Shown one piece after another: positions 15,150 through 21,729 of a stretch of DNA of 21,729 bases; positions within the stretch are counted from its first letter, which is position 1; the number at the start of each line of letters is the position of its first letter. The notes beneath the pieces are model-generated. The model ran no database searches. It saw nothing but the letters and a program-made list of their open reading frames with translations, and was not told the DNA's origin. The stretch is from assembly GCA_023427705.1 (NCBI GenBank), contig JAEZAL010000309.1, positions 1-21,729 of the forward strand, given 5' to 3'. Origin of the DNA: Bacillota bacterium. Its GTDB lineage: Bacteria > Bacillota > Clostridia > Clostridiales > Clostridiaceae. A program made the translations under genes and the position numbers.

Positions 15150-16892
15150 TTAATTACATCTATTTAACATTGTTATAACATTTTCAAAGTTTTCAGGCTT
15201 GCTGTAATAATATCCTTGAACAGTATCACACTCCATACTTTTTAAATATTCTACCTGTTCTTTTTCTTCAACACCTTCTGCAACCACAGTAATTCCTAAT
15301 TTATGTGATAATTGAATTATTTTTTCTACTATGTATCTACTTTTATCATTTTCAATCATATCATTAACAAAGCTTCTATCTATTTTTAAAACATCAATAG
15401 GTAACTTAGTTAAATGATTTAATGATGAATATCCAGTACCAAAATCATCTAAAGCAATAGAAGCCCCTAATTTTTTTAATTGCATTAAAGATTTTATGTT
15501 TCTATCTACAGATTTCATTATCATACTTTCAGTAATTTCAATTTCAATATATCTAGGTGGAACTTTATATTCCTCTATTAAAGAAATAAAATATTCTAAT
15601 AAATCTCCTTCTCTTAATTGTATTTCTGATAAATTAACAGCAATTTTAAAATTATCATATCCTTGAGAAAGTAAATATTTTATTTTAATAAATACCTCTC
15701 TTAATACAAATTTGCCTATTGGTATAATTAATCTAGTACTTTCTGCTACTGGAACAAATTCAGATGGGCTTACAAAACCAATATCTGAACTCTCCCATCT
15801 TAATAATGCTTCAAATCCATCAATTTCATTATCAGTTAATCTAACCTTTGGTTGAAATACAACATACATTTCCTTATTATCTAACGCAGTTCTTAAGCCT
15901 CTTTGAATTGAATAAATTCTATTTATCTCTTTAGAAATATTGCTATTAAACATTTCCCACTGATTTTTCCCATTGCTCTTTGCAATATACATGGCTGCAT
16001 CAGCATTTTTAAGTAAAACTTCAAAATCTTCACCATCATCAGGAAAAACAGAGACACCTATACTTACAGAAGCAAAAATCTCATTATTGTTTATATTATA
16101 TGGTGTTTTTAAAATTTCAACAATTTTCTTTACAACTTCTTTTACATCATTAAAATTTGATATGTACGGAATAAATATTAAAAATTCATCACTACCAAAC
16201 CTGCATAATAACTCATTAAAACTCAAATACTTCTTTAAATCATCTGAAAACTTTTTAAGAAATTTATCTCCACAATTATGTCCATGTGCATCATTAATCA
16301 ATTTAAAATTATCTATATCAATTGCTATTAAGGCTCCTCTACTTTCTAATAAAGTATGCTCCTTCAATTGATTTTCTATTATAGATTTAAAGTTTTTTCT
16401 ATTATTTAAGCCTGTTAACTCATCATAGGAATTAATATATTCTAATCTTAGCTTTGAGAATTTTTCATTATTAATATTATGTACATACCCTTCAAACTCT
16501 AATAAATTACCATTGCTATCAGTTTTGGTAAAACCATTAATTCTAACCCATACATCTTCACCTAAAAGGTTTTTAATTTTTATTTCTATATCTTCATAGT
16601 TGTTTTTTAATTCATAAAGTAATTTATCAGCATAGTCATTATGTATAAATTCTTTTATATTATCAAAATTAAATATTATAAATTTATCTTCATACCCAAT
16701 AATCTCTTTATTGTTTCCATAAAGCACTATTAAGTCTTCATCTTTGTTCATATAAATAAAAAGCCCTTTTATAGAATTAATAAAGGAATTCTTAAAATTT
16801 AATAAGAATTCCTCCTTGTTTCCATTGAAGAAATTTTTATTTTTTATCTTAAGGGAATCAAAATTCTTGTTGTAATTATTTTCCCTACTCAT
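15150..16892 (-). CDS. Cytosolic GGDEF-EAL protein with degenerate GSDEF site
   Basis: A 580-residue c-di-GMP protein without membrane helices. A PAS-like N-terminal region (about 30-143) precedes GGDEF (150-315) and EAL (330-575). The cyclase signature reads RFGSDEF (Ser234, codon 16191-16193), a change at the second Gly that normally contacts substrate, so cyclase activity is doubtful. No RxxD site precedes it. The EAL domain is canonical: FEALLRW, NLSE, EITES, DDFGTGYSSL, KIDRSF, AEGVE and QGYYYSKP, so phosphodiesterase activity is predicted, perhaps tuned by GTP at the degenerate domain. AGAGGA precedes ATG; the 43-residue gene ends 18 bases upstream, so it is the last gene of a small operon. 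Confidence 0.92.
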   Translation of the reverse strand: MSRENNYNKNFDSLKIKNKNFFNGNKEEFLLNFKNSFINSIKGLFIYMNKDEDLIVLYGNNKEIIGYEDKFIIFNFDNIKEFIHNDYADKLLYELKNNYEDIEIKIKNLLGEDVWVRINGFTKTDSNGNLLEFEGYVHNINNEKFSKLRLEYINSYDELTGLNNRKNFKSIIENQLKEHTLLESRGALIAIDIDNFKLINDAHGHNCGDKFLKKFSDDLKKYLSFNELLCRFGSDEFLIFIPYISNFNDVKEVVKKIVEILKTPYNINNNEIFASVSIGVSVFPDDGEDFEVLLKNADAAMYIAKSNGKNQWEMFNSNISKEINRIYSIQRGLRTALDNKEMYVVFQPKVRLTDNEIDGFEALLRWESSDIGFVSPSEFVPVAESTRLIIPIGKFVLREVFIKIKYLLSQGYDNFKIAVNLSEIQLREGDLLEYFISLIEEYKVPPRYIEIEITESMIMKSVDRNIKSLMQLKKLGASIALDDFGTGYSSLNHLTKLPIDVLKIDRSFVNDMIENDKSRYIVEKIIQLSHKLGITVVAEGVEEKEQVEYLKSMECDTVQGYYYSKPENFENVITMLNRCN

Positions 16893-16910
16893 ATATAAAT
16901 CCTCTTAGAG

Positions 16911-17042
16911 CTAATTTTGCTCTTCTTCTATTATTTCTTCTTTCTTATTTCCATTTTCTTTTTTATCATTAATTAAAGTTGCTACTAACGCTGCTCCTGC
17001 TGCTAAAGCAACCGCTAATTTTCCCATTTTTTTAAGTTTCAT
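16911..17042 (-). CDS. 43-residue small protein with one hydrophobic helix, function unknown
   Basis: This small gene starts with ATG seven bases after AGGAGGAG and ends with TAG. The product has a basic N-terminus (MKLKKMGK), an Ala/Gly-rich hydrophobic helix (LAVALAAGAALVATLI, about 9-24), then a charged tail that ends strongly acidic (KKEEIIEEEQN). It could be a single-pass membrane peptide or an amphipathic anchor. I do not recognise a family. It sits 20 bases after the DUF4250 gene and 18 bases before the GGDEF-EAL gene, all on one strand, so the three are very likely one transcript. The strong ribosome site and tight spacing argue that it is real. Confidence 0.7.
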   Translation of the reverse strand: MKLKKMGKLAVALAAGAALVATLINDKKENGNKKEEIIEEEQN

Positions 17043-17062
17043 TTTTACTCCTCCTAACATAT

Positions 17063-17251
17063 TTATCTAAATTGATTAATAGTTTCGTCGTAATTATATC
17101 CAACTTTATTTAACTTTTCTTTTAAATATTCCTCACTAATTTCCATATCATCACATAAAGAACTTAAATTAGAATAAAAGTCTCTAAGCTTCATGTTAAC
17201 AATACTTAATAAAATATTAGGATCCATAGCTTTAACTTGTTCTTTATCCAT
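17063..17251 (-). CDS. DUF4250 small protein
   Basis: A 62-residue soluble protein matching the DUF4250 family of short Firmicutes proteins, judged by MDPNILLSIVNMKLRDFYSNL and the closing YNYDETINQF. Function is unknown; the predicted all-helical small fold with a Leu/Glu pattern (SEEYLKEKLNKVG) could be a helix-turn-helix-like module. AAAGGAGAAATATT precedes ATG. It opens the three-gene operon with the 43-residue peptide and the GSDEF-EAL protein. The 17252-17362 gap upstream is AT-rich and must hold the operon promoter, but several weak -10 candidates compete and I could not choose one. Confidence 0.8.
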   Translation of the reverse strand: MDKEQVKAMDPNILLSIVNMKLRDFYSNLSSLCDDMEISEEYLKEKLNKVGYNYDETINQFR

Positions 17252-17362
17252 AATATTTCTCCTTTTGCATAAATATTACCTGCACTATATAAAATATACC
17301 ATATATTTTTTAATAAAAAAAGTCCATATTATATTAAAGTAGTAAATGCTATATATAAATTT

Positions 17363-17383
17363 GGAGCTGCTTTAAGCAGCTCC
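17363..17383 (-). terminator. GAGCTG-type hairpin terminator
   Basis: GGAGCTGC-TTTAA-GCAGCTCC forms a perfect 8-bp GC-rich stem 15 bases past the stop of the 30-residue gene. The flanking T content is modest on either strand. It should separate the ttcA transcript from the DUF4250 operon. Confidence 0.65.
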
Positions 17384-17397
17384 TTTATAAAACACTA

Positions 17398-17490
17398 TTA
17401 TTTAACTTCTGGTACTTTAGAAGCTTCACTTTTTTTAGGGGATTTATATCCATTTTTCTCCCAACTCGCCTCTTGATGCTTTTTAGCCAT
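17398..17490 (-). CDS. 30-residue basic peptide resembling the TtcA tail
   Basis: ATG sits five bases after GGAGGTGAT, a near-perfect ribosome binding site, and the frame runs 30 codons to TAA. The peptide is lysine-rich and hydrophilic: MAKKHQEASWEKNGYKSPK, then a short Ser/Lys/Val/Pro tail. No known family is recognised. Its core WEKNGYK resembles WEKNGVK near the C-terminus of the TtcA-like protein encoded 46 bases upstream, and the underlying DNA is also alike. A terminator follows directly, so it is probably the last gene of the ttcA transcript. The strong ribosome site argues for translation. Confidence 0.6.
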   Translation of the reverse strand: MAKKHQEASWEKNGYKSPKKSEASKVPEVK

Positions 17491-17535
17491 GAAATCACCT
17501 CCGCTATACCATTAGTATAAATAATATAGCTTTAT

Positions 17536-18402
17536 TTATTCCTCATCATAAACTTCTAAATATTTTGTTTTAACTCCATTTTTTTCCCATCCAAGGATAG
17601 AATCTAAATTTACATTTTCAGCTGCTTTAAATATAGATTTTTCTACTCCATCAAAGTTCTTCTTAAGTTCTTTAATAAGCTCTTTAATTTCATATCTTTT
17701 ATTACCTATTTTTTCTGCAGCTACCATACAAGCACAATTTAATGGCCAAATACCTGCATTATTAGTAAATCTCTTTATATAATCCTCTTCTATATAATAT
17801 AACGGTCTTATAAGTTCCATTTCAGTAAAGTTTGCTGATTTAAACTTAGGTAACATAGTCTTAAAATTACCAGCATAAAGTACATTTAGAAGAGTTGTTT
17901 CAATAACATCATTATAATGATGTCCTAGCGCTAATTTATTACATCCAAGTTCCTTTGCCTTATTATATAAAGAACCTCTTCTCATTCTTGCACAAAGATA
18001 ACATGGATAATCTCTTGCCATTTTATCTACAACTTCAAATACTTTTCCTTCATATATATGTACTGGTATTCCAAGATGCTCACAGTTTTCAATAAGTAAT
18101 TCTTTTATTTGTGGATGATACCCTGGGTCCATGGCTATAAACTCTAAATCAAAATTCATTTGACCATGTTTCTTAAGCTCTTGGAAGCATTTAGCCATCA
18201 GTAATGAATCCTTTCCTCCTGAAATAGCAACTGCTATTTTATCTCCTTCTTCTACAAGATTATAATCCTTAACCGCTCTTACAAACTTTGTCCATATGTG
18301 TTTTCTATATTTTTTAACAAGGCTACGTTCTATTTCCTCTAAAGGTTTCTTTTCTTCAGTAGGAACAAGTCTTTCACAGCCCTTACCTGCTATATTAATC
18401 AA
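17536..18402 (-). CDS. ttcA: TtcA-family tRNA thiolation protein (PP-loop ATPase)
   Basis: A 288-residue ATP-dependent PP-loop enzyme of the TtcA/TilS superfamily. TtcA proteins place the 2-thio group on cytidine 32 of tRNA, using a 4Fe-4S cluster. Visible are SGGKDS (61-66), the Fe-S-type PCYLCARMRRG with Cys134 and Cys137, GHHYNDVIETT (160-170), and a later Cys223/Cys225 pair that could supply the third ligand. Length is close to E. coli TtcA. Some clostridial homologues of this group have no proven substrate, so tRNA is inferred from family. The start is TTG, three bases after AGGTGAT. Upstream on the same strand, 69 bases away, is the FAD oxidase gene. Confidence 0.82.
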   Translation of the reverse strand: MINIAGKGCERLVPTEEKKPLEEIERSLVKKYRKHIWTKFVRAVKDYNLVEEGDKIAVAISGGKDSLLMAKCFQELKKHGQMNFDLEFIAMDPGYHPQIKELLIENCEHLGIPVHIYEGKVFEVVDKMARDYPCYLCARMRRGSLYNKAKELGCNKLALGHHYNDVIETTLLNVLYAGNFKTMLPKFKSANFTEMELIRPLYYIEEDYIKRFTNNAGIWPLNCACMVAAEKIGNKRYEIKELIKELKKNFDGVEKSIFKAAENVNLDSILGWEKNGVKTKYLEVYDEE

Positions 18403-18471
18403 TTTATCACCTCATTTAATAATCTTTATCAATTATAACACCTTTTATTCTTAATGTCTTTACTATTAGTC

Positions 18472-19830
18472 CTAACTATTCCCTTTAATAGCTTGAGGAT
18501 AATTAAAAACATTGAAAGGATCATATTTGATTTTAATTTCTCTTAGTTTATTTATATTTTCACCATAATACTCATTTTCAAAGTTCTCTAATTCATTTAT
18601 TGGAAAATTAACAAAAGAACCTTTAGTAATTTCTTTTATTATAGGAAAGTTCTCTTTTATCCATTGTTTATTACTTTCAGCATATATATCTTCTTCCCAA
18701 ACAGATTGTATTCCTATAATAAAATGTGCATCTCTATAGTAATAAGCTGTAGACAGCTTGTCTATATCTGAAATAGCACCACCTAAACCGTAAAAAGATA
18801 CTGCAGTATATGTAAATCCATTTGCTGGTTCATTAATAATTTTTATAATTTTTTCAATTTCTTCTTTATTAAAATCTCTATCTATAAATCTTCCAGTAGA
18901 TTTATATTTCTCATAATCTGGATGACTATCTTGTATCCATCTATTACATTCTAAAATACTCTTATCTTCAATATTAACTTCAATACTTCCTGAAATATCT
19001 ATAAGCGGTTTTAATATTTCTTTTGCCATAAGAGAGTTACCATAAAATAAACCAGTTAACTTAACTCCTTGTCCCTTTTCACTAGAATTATATATAGCAG
19101 TTTTTAGATTCATCTTTCTATCTAAGTACTTGAAAAGTTTCTGAAGCTCTATTATTACTTTTAGTATTGTCTCATTACTTGCATTAGGATAATTTATATA
19201 TATTGAACTTCCCATTTTTTCTTTTTTCTTTAAACTTAATGTCATAGATGTTATTACACCAAAATTACATCCACCACTACCCATTATTGCCCAATATAAA
19301 TCTTTATTATGGTCTTTATTTACAGTTATCTTTTCACCTTTATAATTTATTATTTCTGCTTCAATTAAACTGTCTGAAGCTAGACCTAAATATCTAGAAG
19401 AATAGCCCCATCCTCCACCTAATATTAATCCAGGAACACCAACAGTTGGACATCCCCCTCCTGGAAATGGATATGACTTTTCACCTAAGGCTTCATATGC
19501 TTCCCTATTTCGTACTCCTCCACCTATCTTTACATAACCTTTTTCTTCATTAAGATTAATATAATTAATATTACTAACATCTATTACAACTACATCATCA
19601 CCGGTAGAATATCCTTCATAACTATGTGCACCTGATCTTACTCTAAATTCCTTTGAGTTTTTTCCAGCCCACTTTATAGCATTTATAACATCTTCTTCAT
19701 TATAGCAATATACTATAAGTAAAGGTTTATTATTTATAGCTCTATTCCAAGCCTTAATGCTTTCATTATAATCTCTATTTTCTCTGGTAATTATTTTTCC
19801 AGTCAATCCTATATAATCAACATTATCCAT
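18472..19830 (-). CDS. FAD-linked oxidase with BBE domain, bicovalent flavin type (CotQ-like)
   Basis: A 452-residue flavoenzyme of the FAD_binding_4/BBE (berberine-bridge) class. RSGAHSYEG carries His69 and GGGCPTVGVPGL carries Cys127, the two residues that attach FAD twice in this family. GGGWGYSSRYLGLASD continues the FAD site, and the C-terminal YDPFNVFNYPQAI is the BBE strand. Members oxidise sugars, alkaloids or other alcohols and pass electrons to O2; the substrate here is unknown. No signal peptide. GGTGATTGA precedes ATG. It is divergent from cotJABC, and B. subtilis CotQ (YvdP), a spore coat protein, belongs to the same family, so a spore role is plausible but unproven. Confidence 0.85.
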   Translation of the reverse strand: MDNVDYIGLTGKIITRENRDYNESIKAWNRAINNKPLLIVYCYNEEDVINAIKWAGKNSKEFRVRSGAHSYEGYSTGDDVVVIDVSNINYINLNEEKGYVKIGGGVRNREAYEALGEKSYPFPGGGCPTVGVPGLILGGGWGYSSRYLGLASDSLIEAEIINYKGEKITVNKDHNKDLYWAIMGSGGCNFGVITSMTLSLKKKEKMGSSIYINYPNASNETILKVIIELQKLFKYLDRKMNLKTAIYNSSEKGQGVKLTGLFYGNSLMAKEILKPLIDISGSIEVNIEDKSILECNRWIQDSHPDYEKYKSTGRFIDRDFNKEEIEKIIKIINEPANGFTYTAVSFYGLGGAISDIDKLSTAYYYRDAHFIIGIQSVWEEDIYAESNKQWIKENFPIIKEITKGSFVNFPINELENFENEYYGENINKLREIKIKYDPFNVFNYPQAIKGNS

Positions 19831-19962
19831 TCAATCACCTTCTGTCAAAAATATTCTCTATAAGATAATATCATATAGGTATTTAAATTTAAATAATTAT
19901 TATTAAATAAAATATTCTTATTTTAACTTACAATTTAGTTATTTTTTACTTATTTTTTTATC

Positions 19963-19989
19963 ACCTATGCTTAATTTTGACATAGGCTA
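19963..19989 (+). promoter_or_regulatory. Sigma-K-like promoter of cotJABC
   Basis: AC (19963-19964), 16 bases, then CATAGGCTA (19981-19989) matches the known sigma-K pattern AC-N16/17-CATAnnnTA. It lies 35 bases before the cotJA start. CCTATG and CATAGG within it form an inverted repeat. No sigma-E ATATT -35 is evident at correct spacing, although cotJ of B. subtilis is sigma-E dependent. Confidence 0.55.
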
Positions 19990-20023
19990 TTATTAGAGTT
20001 TATTAATTGAAAGGATGTTTTTT

Positions 20024-20302
20024 ATGTACTATCGTAAAGAAGATGATTGCGATAAATGTAAGGACTGTATAAATAATCCTGGCAAAGACCATTGTAATAC
20101 TACATGTGAGGATAAGGATAAAAACTGTTATGAATCCTATAAAGTTTTTACCCCTCATATTTATGCAAAAGCTATTGTTAATTTACAACCTTATGAAAAT
20201 TTATTTAATATAAGTGATTCTTTTGCTGCTGGGACTATTTTCAAGGATCTATATAGCCCTTATTGTGCTGTAAAATTTGTAGGAGGTTATGAAAAAGAAT
20301 GA
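20024..20302 (+). CDS. cotJA: Spore coat protein CotJA, with Cys-rich N-terminus
   Basis: A 92-residue spore coat component of the CotJ complex, which carries a manganese catalase in the inner coat. The second half matches CotJA: TPHIYAKAIVNLQPYENLFN, then FAAGTIFKDLYSPY. The first 36 residues are unusual, with six cysteines at 9, 12, 15, 24, 28 and 35 in an Asp/Lys-rich background. This could bind metal or form disulfide crosslinks in the coat. The start at 20024 is preferred over ATG at 20015 because the latter overlaps the ribosome binding site AAAGGATG. The stop overlaps the cotJB start (ATGA), indicating coupled translation. Confidence 0.87.
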   Translation: MYYRKEDDCDKCKDCINNPGKDHCNTTCEDKDKNCYESYKVFTPHIYAKAIVNLQPYENLFNISDSFAAGTIFKDLYSPYCAVKFVGGYEKE

Positions 20303-20562
20303 AAAGGCATGAATATTTAGAAATAATACAAAAGCTTCAGTTCTTTTTAATAGATCTTAATTTATATTTAGATATAAATCCATGCTGTGAACAAGCTGTA
20401 GCTGATTATGATAAAGTATCTAGTGAGCTAAAGAAGACTATTTGGAATTATGAAAAAGAATATGGTCCATTAACAAACTTTGGAACTGCATATTTTAATA
20501 ATCCCGATGAATGGGTTAATTCTCCTTGGCCTTGGGAAAATACTAAAGGAGGTAAAAAATAA
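20299..20562 (+). CDS. cotJB: Spore coat protein CotJB
   Basis: An 87-residue CotJB protein, the middle member of the cotJABC operon. Family features are the N-terminal helix with LQFFLIDLNLYLDINP, and the C-terminal YGPLTNFGTAY and WPWEN segments. It is soluble with no signal sequence. AGGAGG lies 12 bases before ATG within cotJA, and ATGA overlap couples it to that gene. Its last base pair group overlaps the cotJC start (TAATG), so all three are translationally coupled. Confidence 0.93.
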   Translation: MKRHEYLEIIQKLQFFLIDLNLYLDINPCCEQAVADYDKVSSELKKTIWNYEKEYGPLTNFGTAYFNNPDEWVNSPWPWENTKGGKK

Positions 20563-21137
20563 TGTGGTATTATGTTAAAACACTTGAACATCCCGTTAAC
20601 TTAAAATCTACTGACATAAGAATGGCTAAACTTCTAGTAACTCAATATGGTGGTCCAGATGGAGAGTTAGCAGCTGCTCTTAGATATTTAAATCAAAGAT
20701 ATTCAATGCCTACTAATAAAGCAAAGGCTTTACTAACTGATATAGGTACTGAGGAACTTGCCCATGTGGAAATTATGGCAACAATGGTACATCAAATAAT
20801 GGAGAATGCTTCAATTGATGAAATTACAGCTGCTGGATTAGATGGACATTATGCTGATCATGGAAAAGGATTATTCTATACTGACGCTACTGGAAATCCA
20901 TTTACTTCAACTTACATTCAATGTAAAGGAGATATAATAACAGATTTAACAGAAGACATGGCTGCAGAACAAAAGGCTAGAACTACTTATGAATGGTTAA
21001 TGAATTTAACTGATGATGTTGAAATAAAAAAAATATTAGGCTTCTTAAGAGAAAGAGAAGTTGTACACTTCCAAAGATTTGGTGAAGCATTAGTAGATGT
21101 ACAAGATAATACAAAGCTAACTGATTTTTGCAAGTAA
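20562..21137 (+). CDS. cotJC: Spore coat manganese catalase CotJC
   Basis: A 191-residue ferritin-like four-helix protein of the Mn-catalase family, the catalytic member of CotJ, thought to remove hydrogen peroxide at the spore surface. Metal ligands expected for a di-manganese centre are visible: Glu35, Glu65 and His68 (EELAH), then Glu136, Glu166 and His169 (EVVH). The MWYYVKTLEHPVNLK start and QYGGPDGELAAALRYLNQR segment are characteristic. AAAGGAGGT precedes ATG, which overlaps the cotJB stop. The manganese exporter MntP elsewhere in the window is not linked to it beyond metal identity. A bidirectional hairpin follows. Confidence 0.94.
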   Translation: MWYYVKTLEHPVNLKSTDIRMAKLLVTQYGGPDGELAAALRYLNQRYSMPTNKAKALLTDIGTEELAHVEIMATMVHQIMENASIDEITAAGLDGHYADHGKGLFYTDATGNPFTSTYIQCKGDIITDLTEDMAAEQKARTTYEWLMNLTDDVEIKKILGFLREREVVHFQRFGEALVDVQDNTKLTDFCK

Positions 21138-21189
21138 TTAAAAGCATATACTATATATTATTTCTTTTATTTTAAGAAATTTATATATG

Positions 21190-21222
21190 CTAAAAGAGAT
21201 GCCTAAATGACATCTCTTTTAG
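21190..21222. terminator. Bidirectional terminator between cotJC and the VanW gene
   Basis: CTAAAAGAGATG (21190-21201) pairs with CATCTCTTTTAG (21211-21222): a perfect 12-bp stem with a 9-base loop, TTTT to the right and T/A-rich sequence to the left. Nearby AGCATATA (21142) and TATATGCT (21184) could form a weaker alternative hairpin. Confidence 0.8.
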
Positions 21223-21228
21223 TATATT

Positions 21229-21729
21229 TTAATTAAATGGCTTATAAACGCTACTATCTAAATATCTCTCTGATATACACTCTCCTGCAGCATTATATCC
21301 ATAAAGATACGCATCTGCAGATAATGCTCCTGTTTGATAAGCCTTTGCTACATATGATATGCCTCCAGTAGCTTGACTATTAGACCAAAACTCAGCAGTT
21401 ACTGAATTTCCACTAGCATATACATTAACTACTATAGGATAATCATAGGTATTGGTGAATATTAAATCTGGCCATTCATCACCTATAGTTGCATCTAATC
21501 CTTGTGGTACATACTTAACTACCATTTCATGATATGTTCTAAAATCTGGCAATATACCTGCTTTTAATTCAGCATTATATATTGTACTAGATATTTGACA
21601 TACTCCTCCACCAAGACCTGGTACAACTTTACCGTTAAGATAAGTGTTAGCTTCTACAAATCCATTTGCTTTAGTTGTAGGGCCTATAGCATCTACGGTT
21701 GAAAATGAATCTCCAGGCATAAGCAGTAC
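21229..21729 (-). CDS. VanW-family protein, C-terminal part (runs off the right edge)
   Basis: The last 166 residues of a VanW-family protein. Only codons for Val-Leu-Leu precede the Met at 21720 before the window ends, with no ribosome binding site, so the true start lies beyond the edge. The VanW core is plain: PGDSFSTVDAIGP, YLNGKVVPGLGGGVCQISST, AELKAGI and YVPQGLDATIG. A short beta-rich tail follows, ending in a YKP motif. Full-length clostridial members usually have an N-terminal membrane helix and a peptidoglycan-binding-like domain and act at the envelope. Named for the vanB cluster, but not itself a resistance marker. Convergent with cotJC. Confidence 0.9.
   Translation of the reverse strand, partial: VLLMPGDSFSTVDAIGPTTKANGFVEANTYLNGKVVPGLGGGVCQISSTIYNAELKAGILPDFRTYHEMVVKYVPQGLDATIGDEWPDLIFTNTYDYPIVVNVYASGNSVTAEFWSNSQATGGISYVAKAYQTGALSADAYLYGYNAAGECISERYLDSSVYKPFN

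Noticed and set aside
15973..16371. 132-codon plus-strand open frame
   Set aside because: Antisense to the GGDEF domain of the second c-di-GMP gene; no ribosome site and no recognisable protein.
21229..21729. Vancomycin resistance gene
   Set aside because: VanW-domain proteins are common in clostridia without van clusters; no ligase or VanR/S-type genes are in the window.

Overview
The window reads as low-GC Gram-positive DNA, most likely a spore-forming Clostridium sensu stricto. The support is strong AT bias, AGGAGG-type ribosome binding sites, a complete cotJA-cotJB-cotJC spore coat operon, a tryptophan T-box, PyrR-type leaders, a PPi-type phosphofructokinase and a DUF4250 gene. I saw no rRNA, tRNA, phage, IS element or CRISPR array. 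Gene density and composition are uniform, so this looks like core chromosome rather than an island.

Left block (1-2750), metal homeostasis: a two-gene zinc-type ABC transporter (znuC-znuB) sits behind a promoter overlapped by a perfect 7-1-7 palindrome. A convergent Fur-family repressor (probably Zur) and an MntP-type manganese exporter follow. No substrate-binding protein gene is visible, and the ZnuC Walker A motif carries a Gly-to-Cys change. Centre-left (2930-7820): a PPi-type phosphofructokinase, a YdiF-like ABC-F ATPase, dUTPase, and an unrecognised acidic repeat protein with a Cna-B-like C-terminus. That protein lies just downstream of a membrane PAS-PAS-GGDEF-EAL protein (7905-10151).

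Centre (10270-13660), RNA-regulated transport: a uracil permease has two PyrR-type binding loops in tandem in its leader. A divergent secreted polysaccharide deacetylase follows, then a TrpP tryptophan transporter behind a T-box whose specifier reads UGG. Next come a MATE exporter and a micro-operon (17251 to 15150, minus strand) of DUF4250, a 43-residue single-helix peptide and a second GGDEF-EAL protein. The two c-di-GMP proteins have different active-site wear: GGDEF with ESL in one, GSDEF with EAL in the other.

Right block (17400-21729): a 30-residue peptide whose core resembles the tail of the adjacent TtcA-family gene, then TtcA, then a bicovalent-type FAD oxidase of the berberine-bridge family. 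The oxidase is divergent from cotJABC, which has a good sigma-K-like promoter. The last gene is the C-terminal part of a VanW-family protein that runs off the right edge. All functional calls are from motif reading; no database search was possible.
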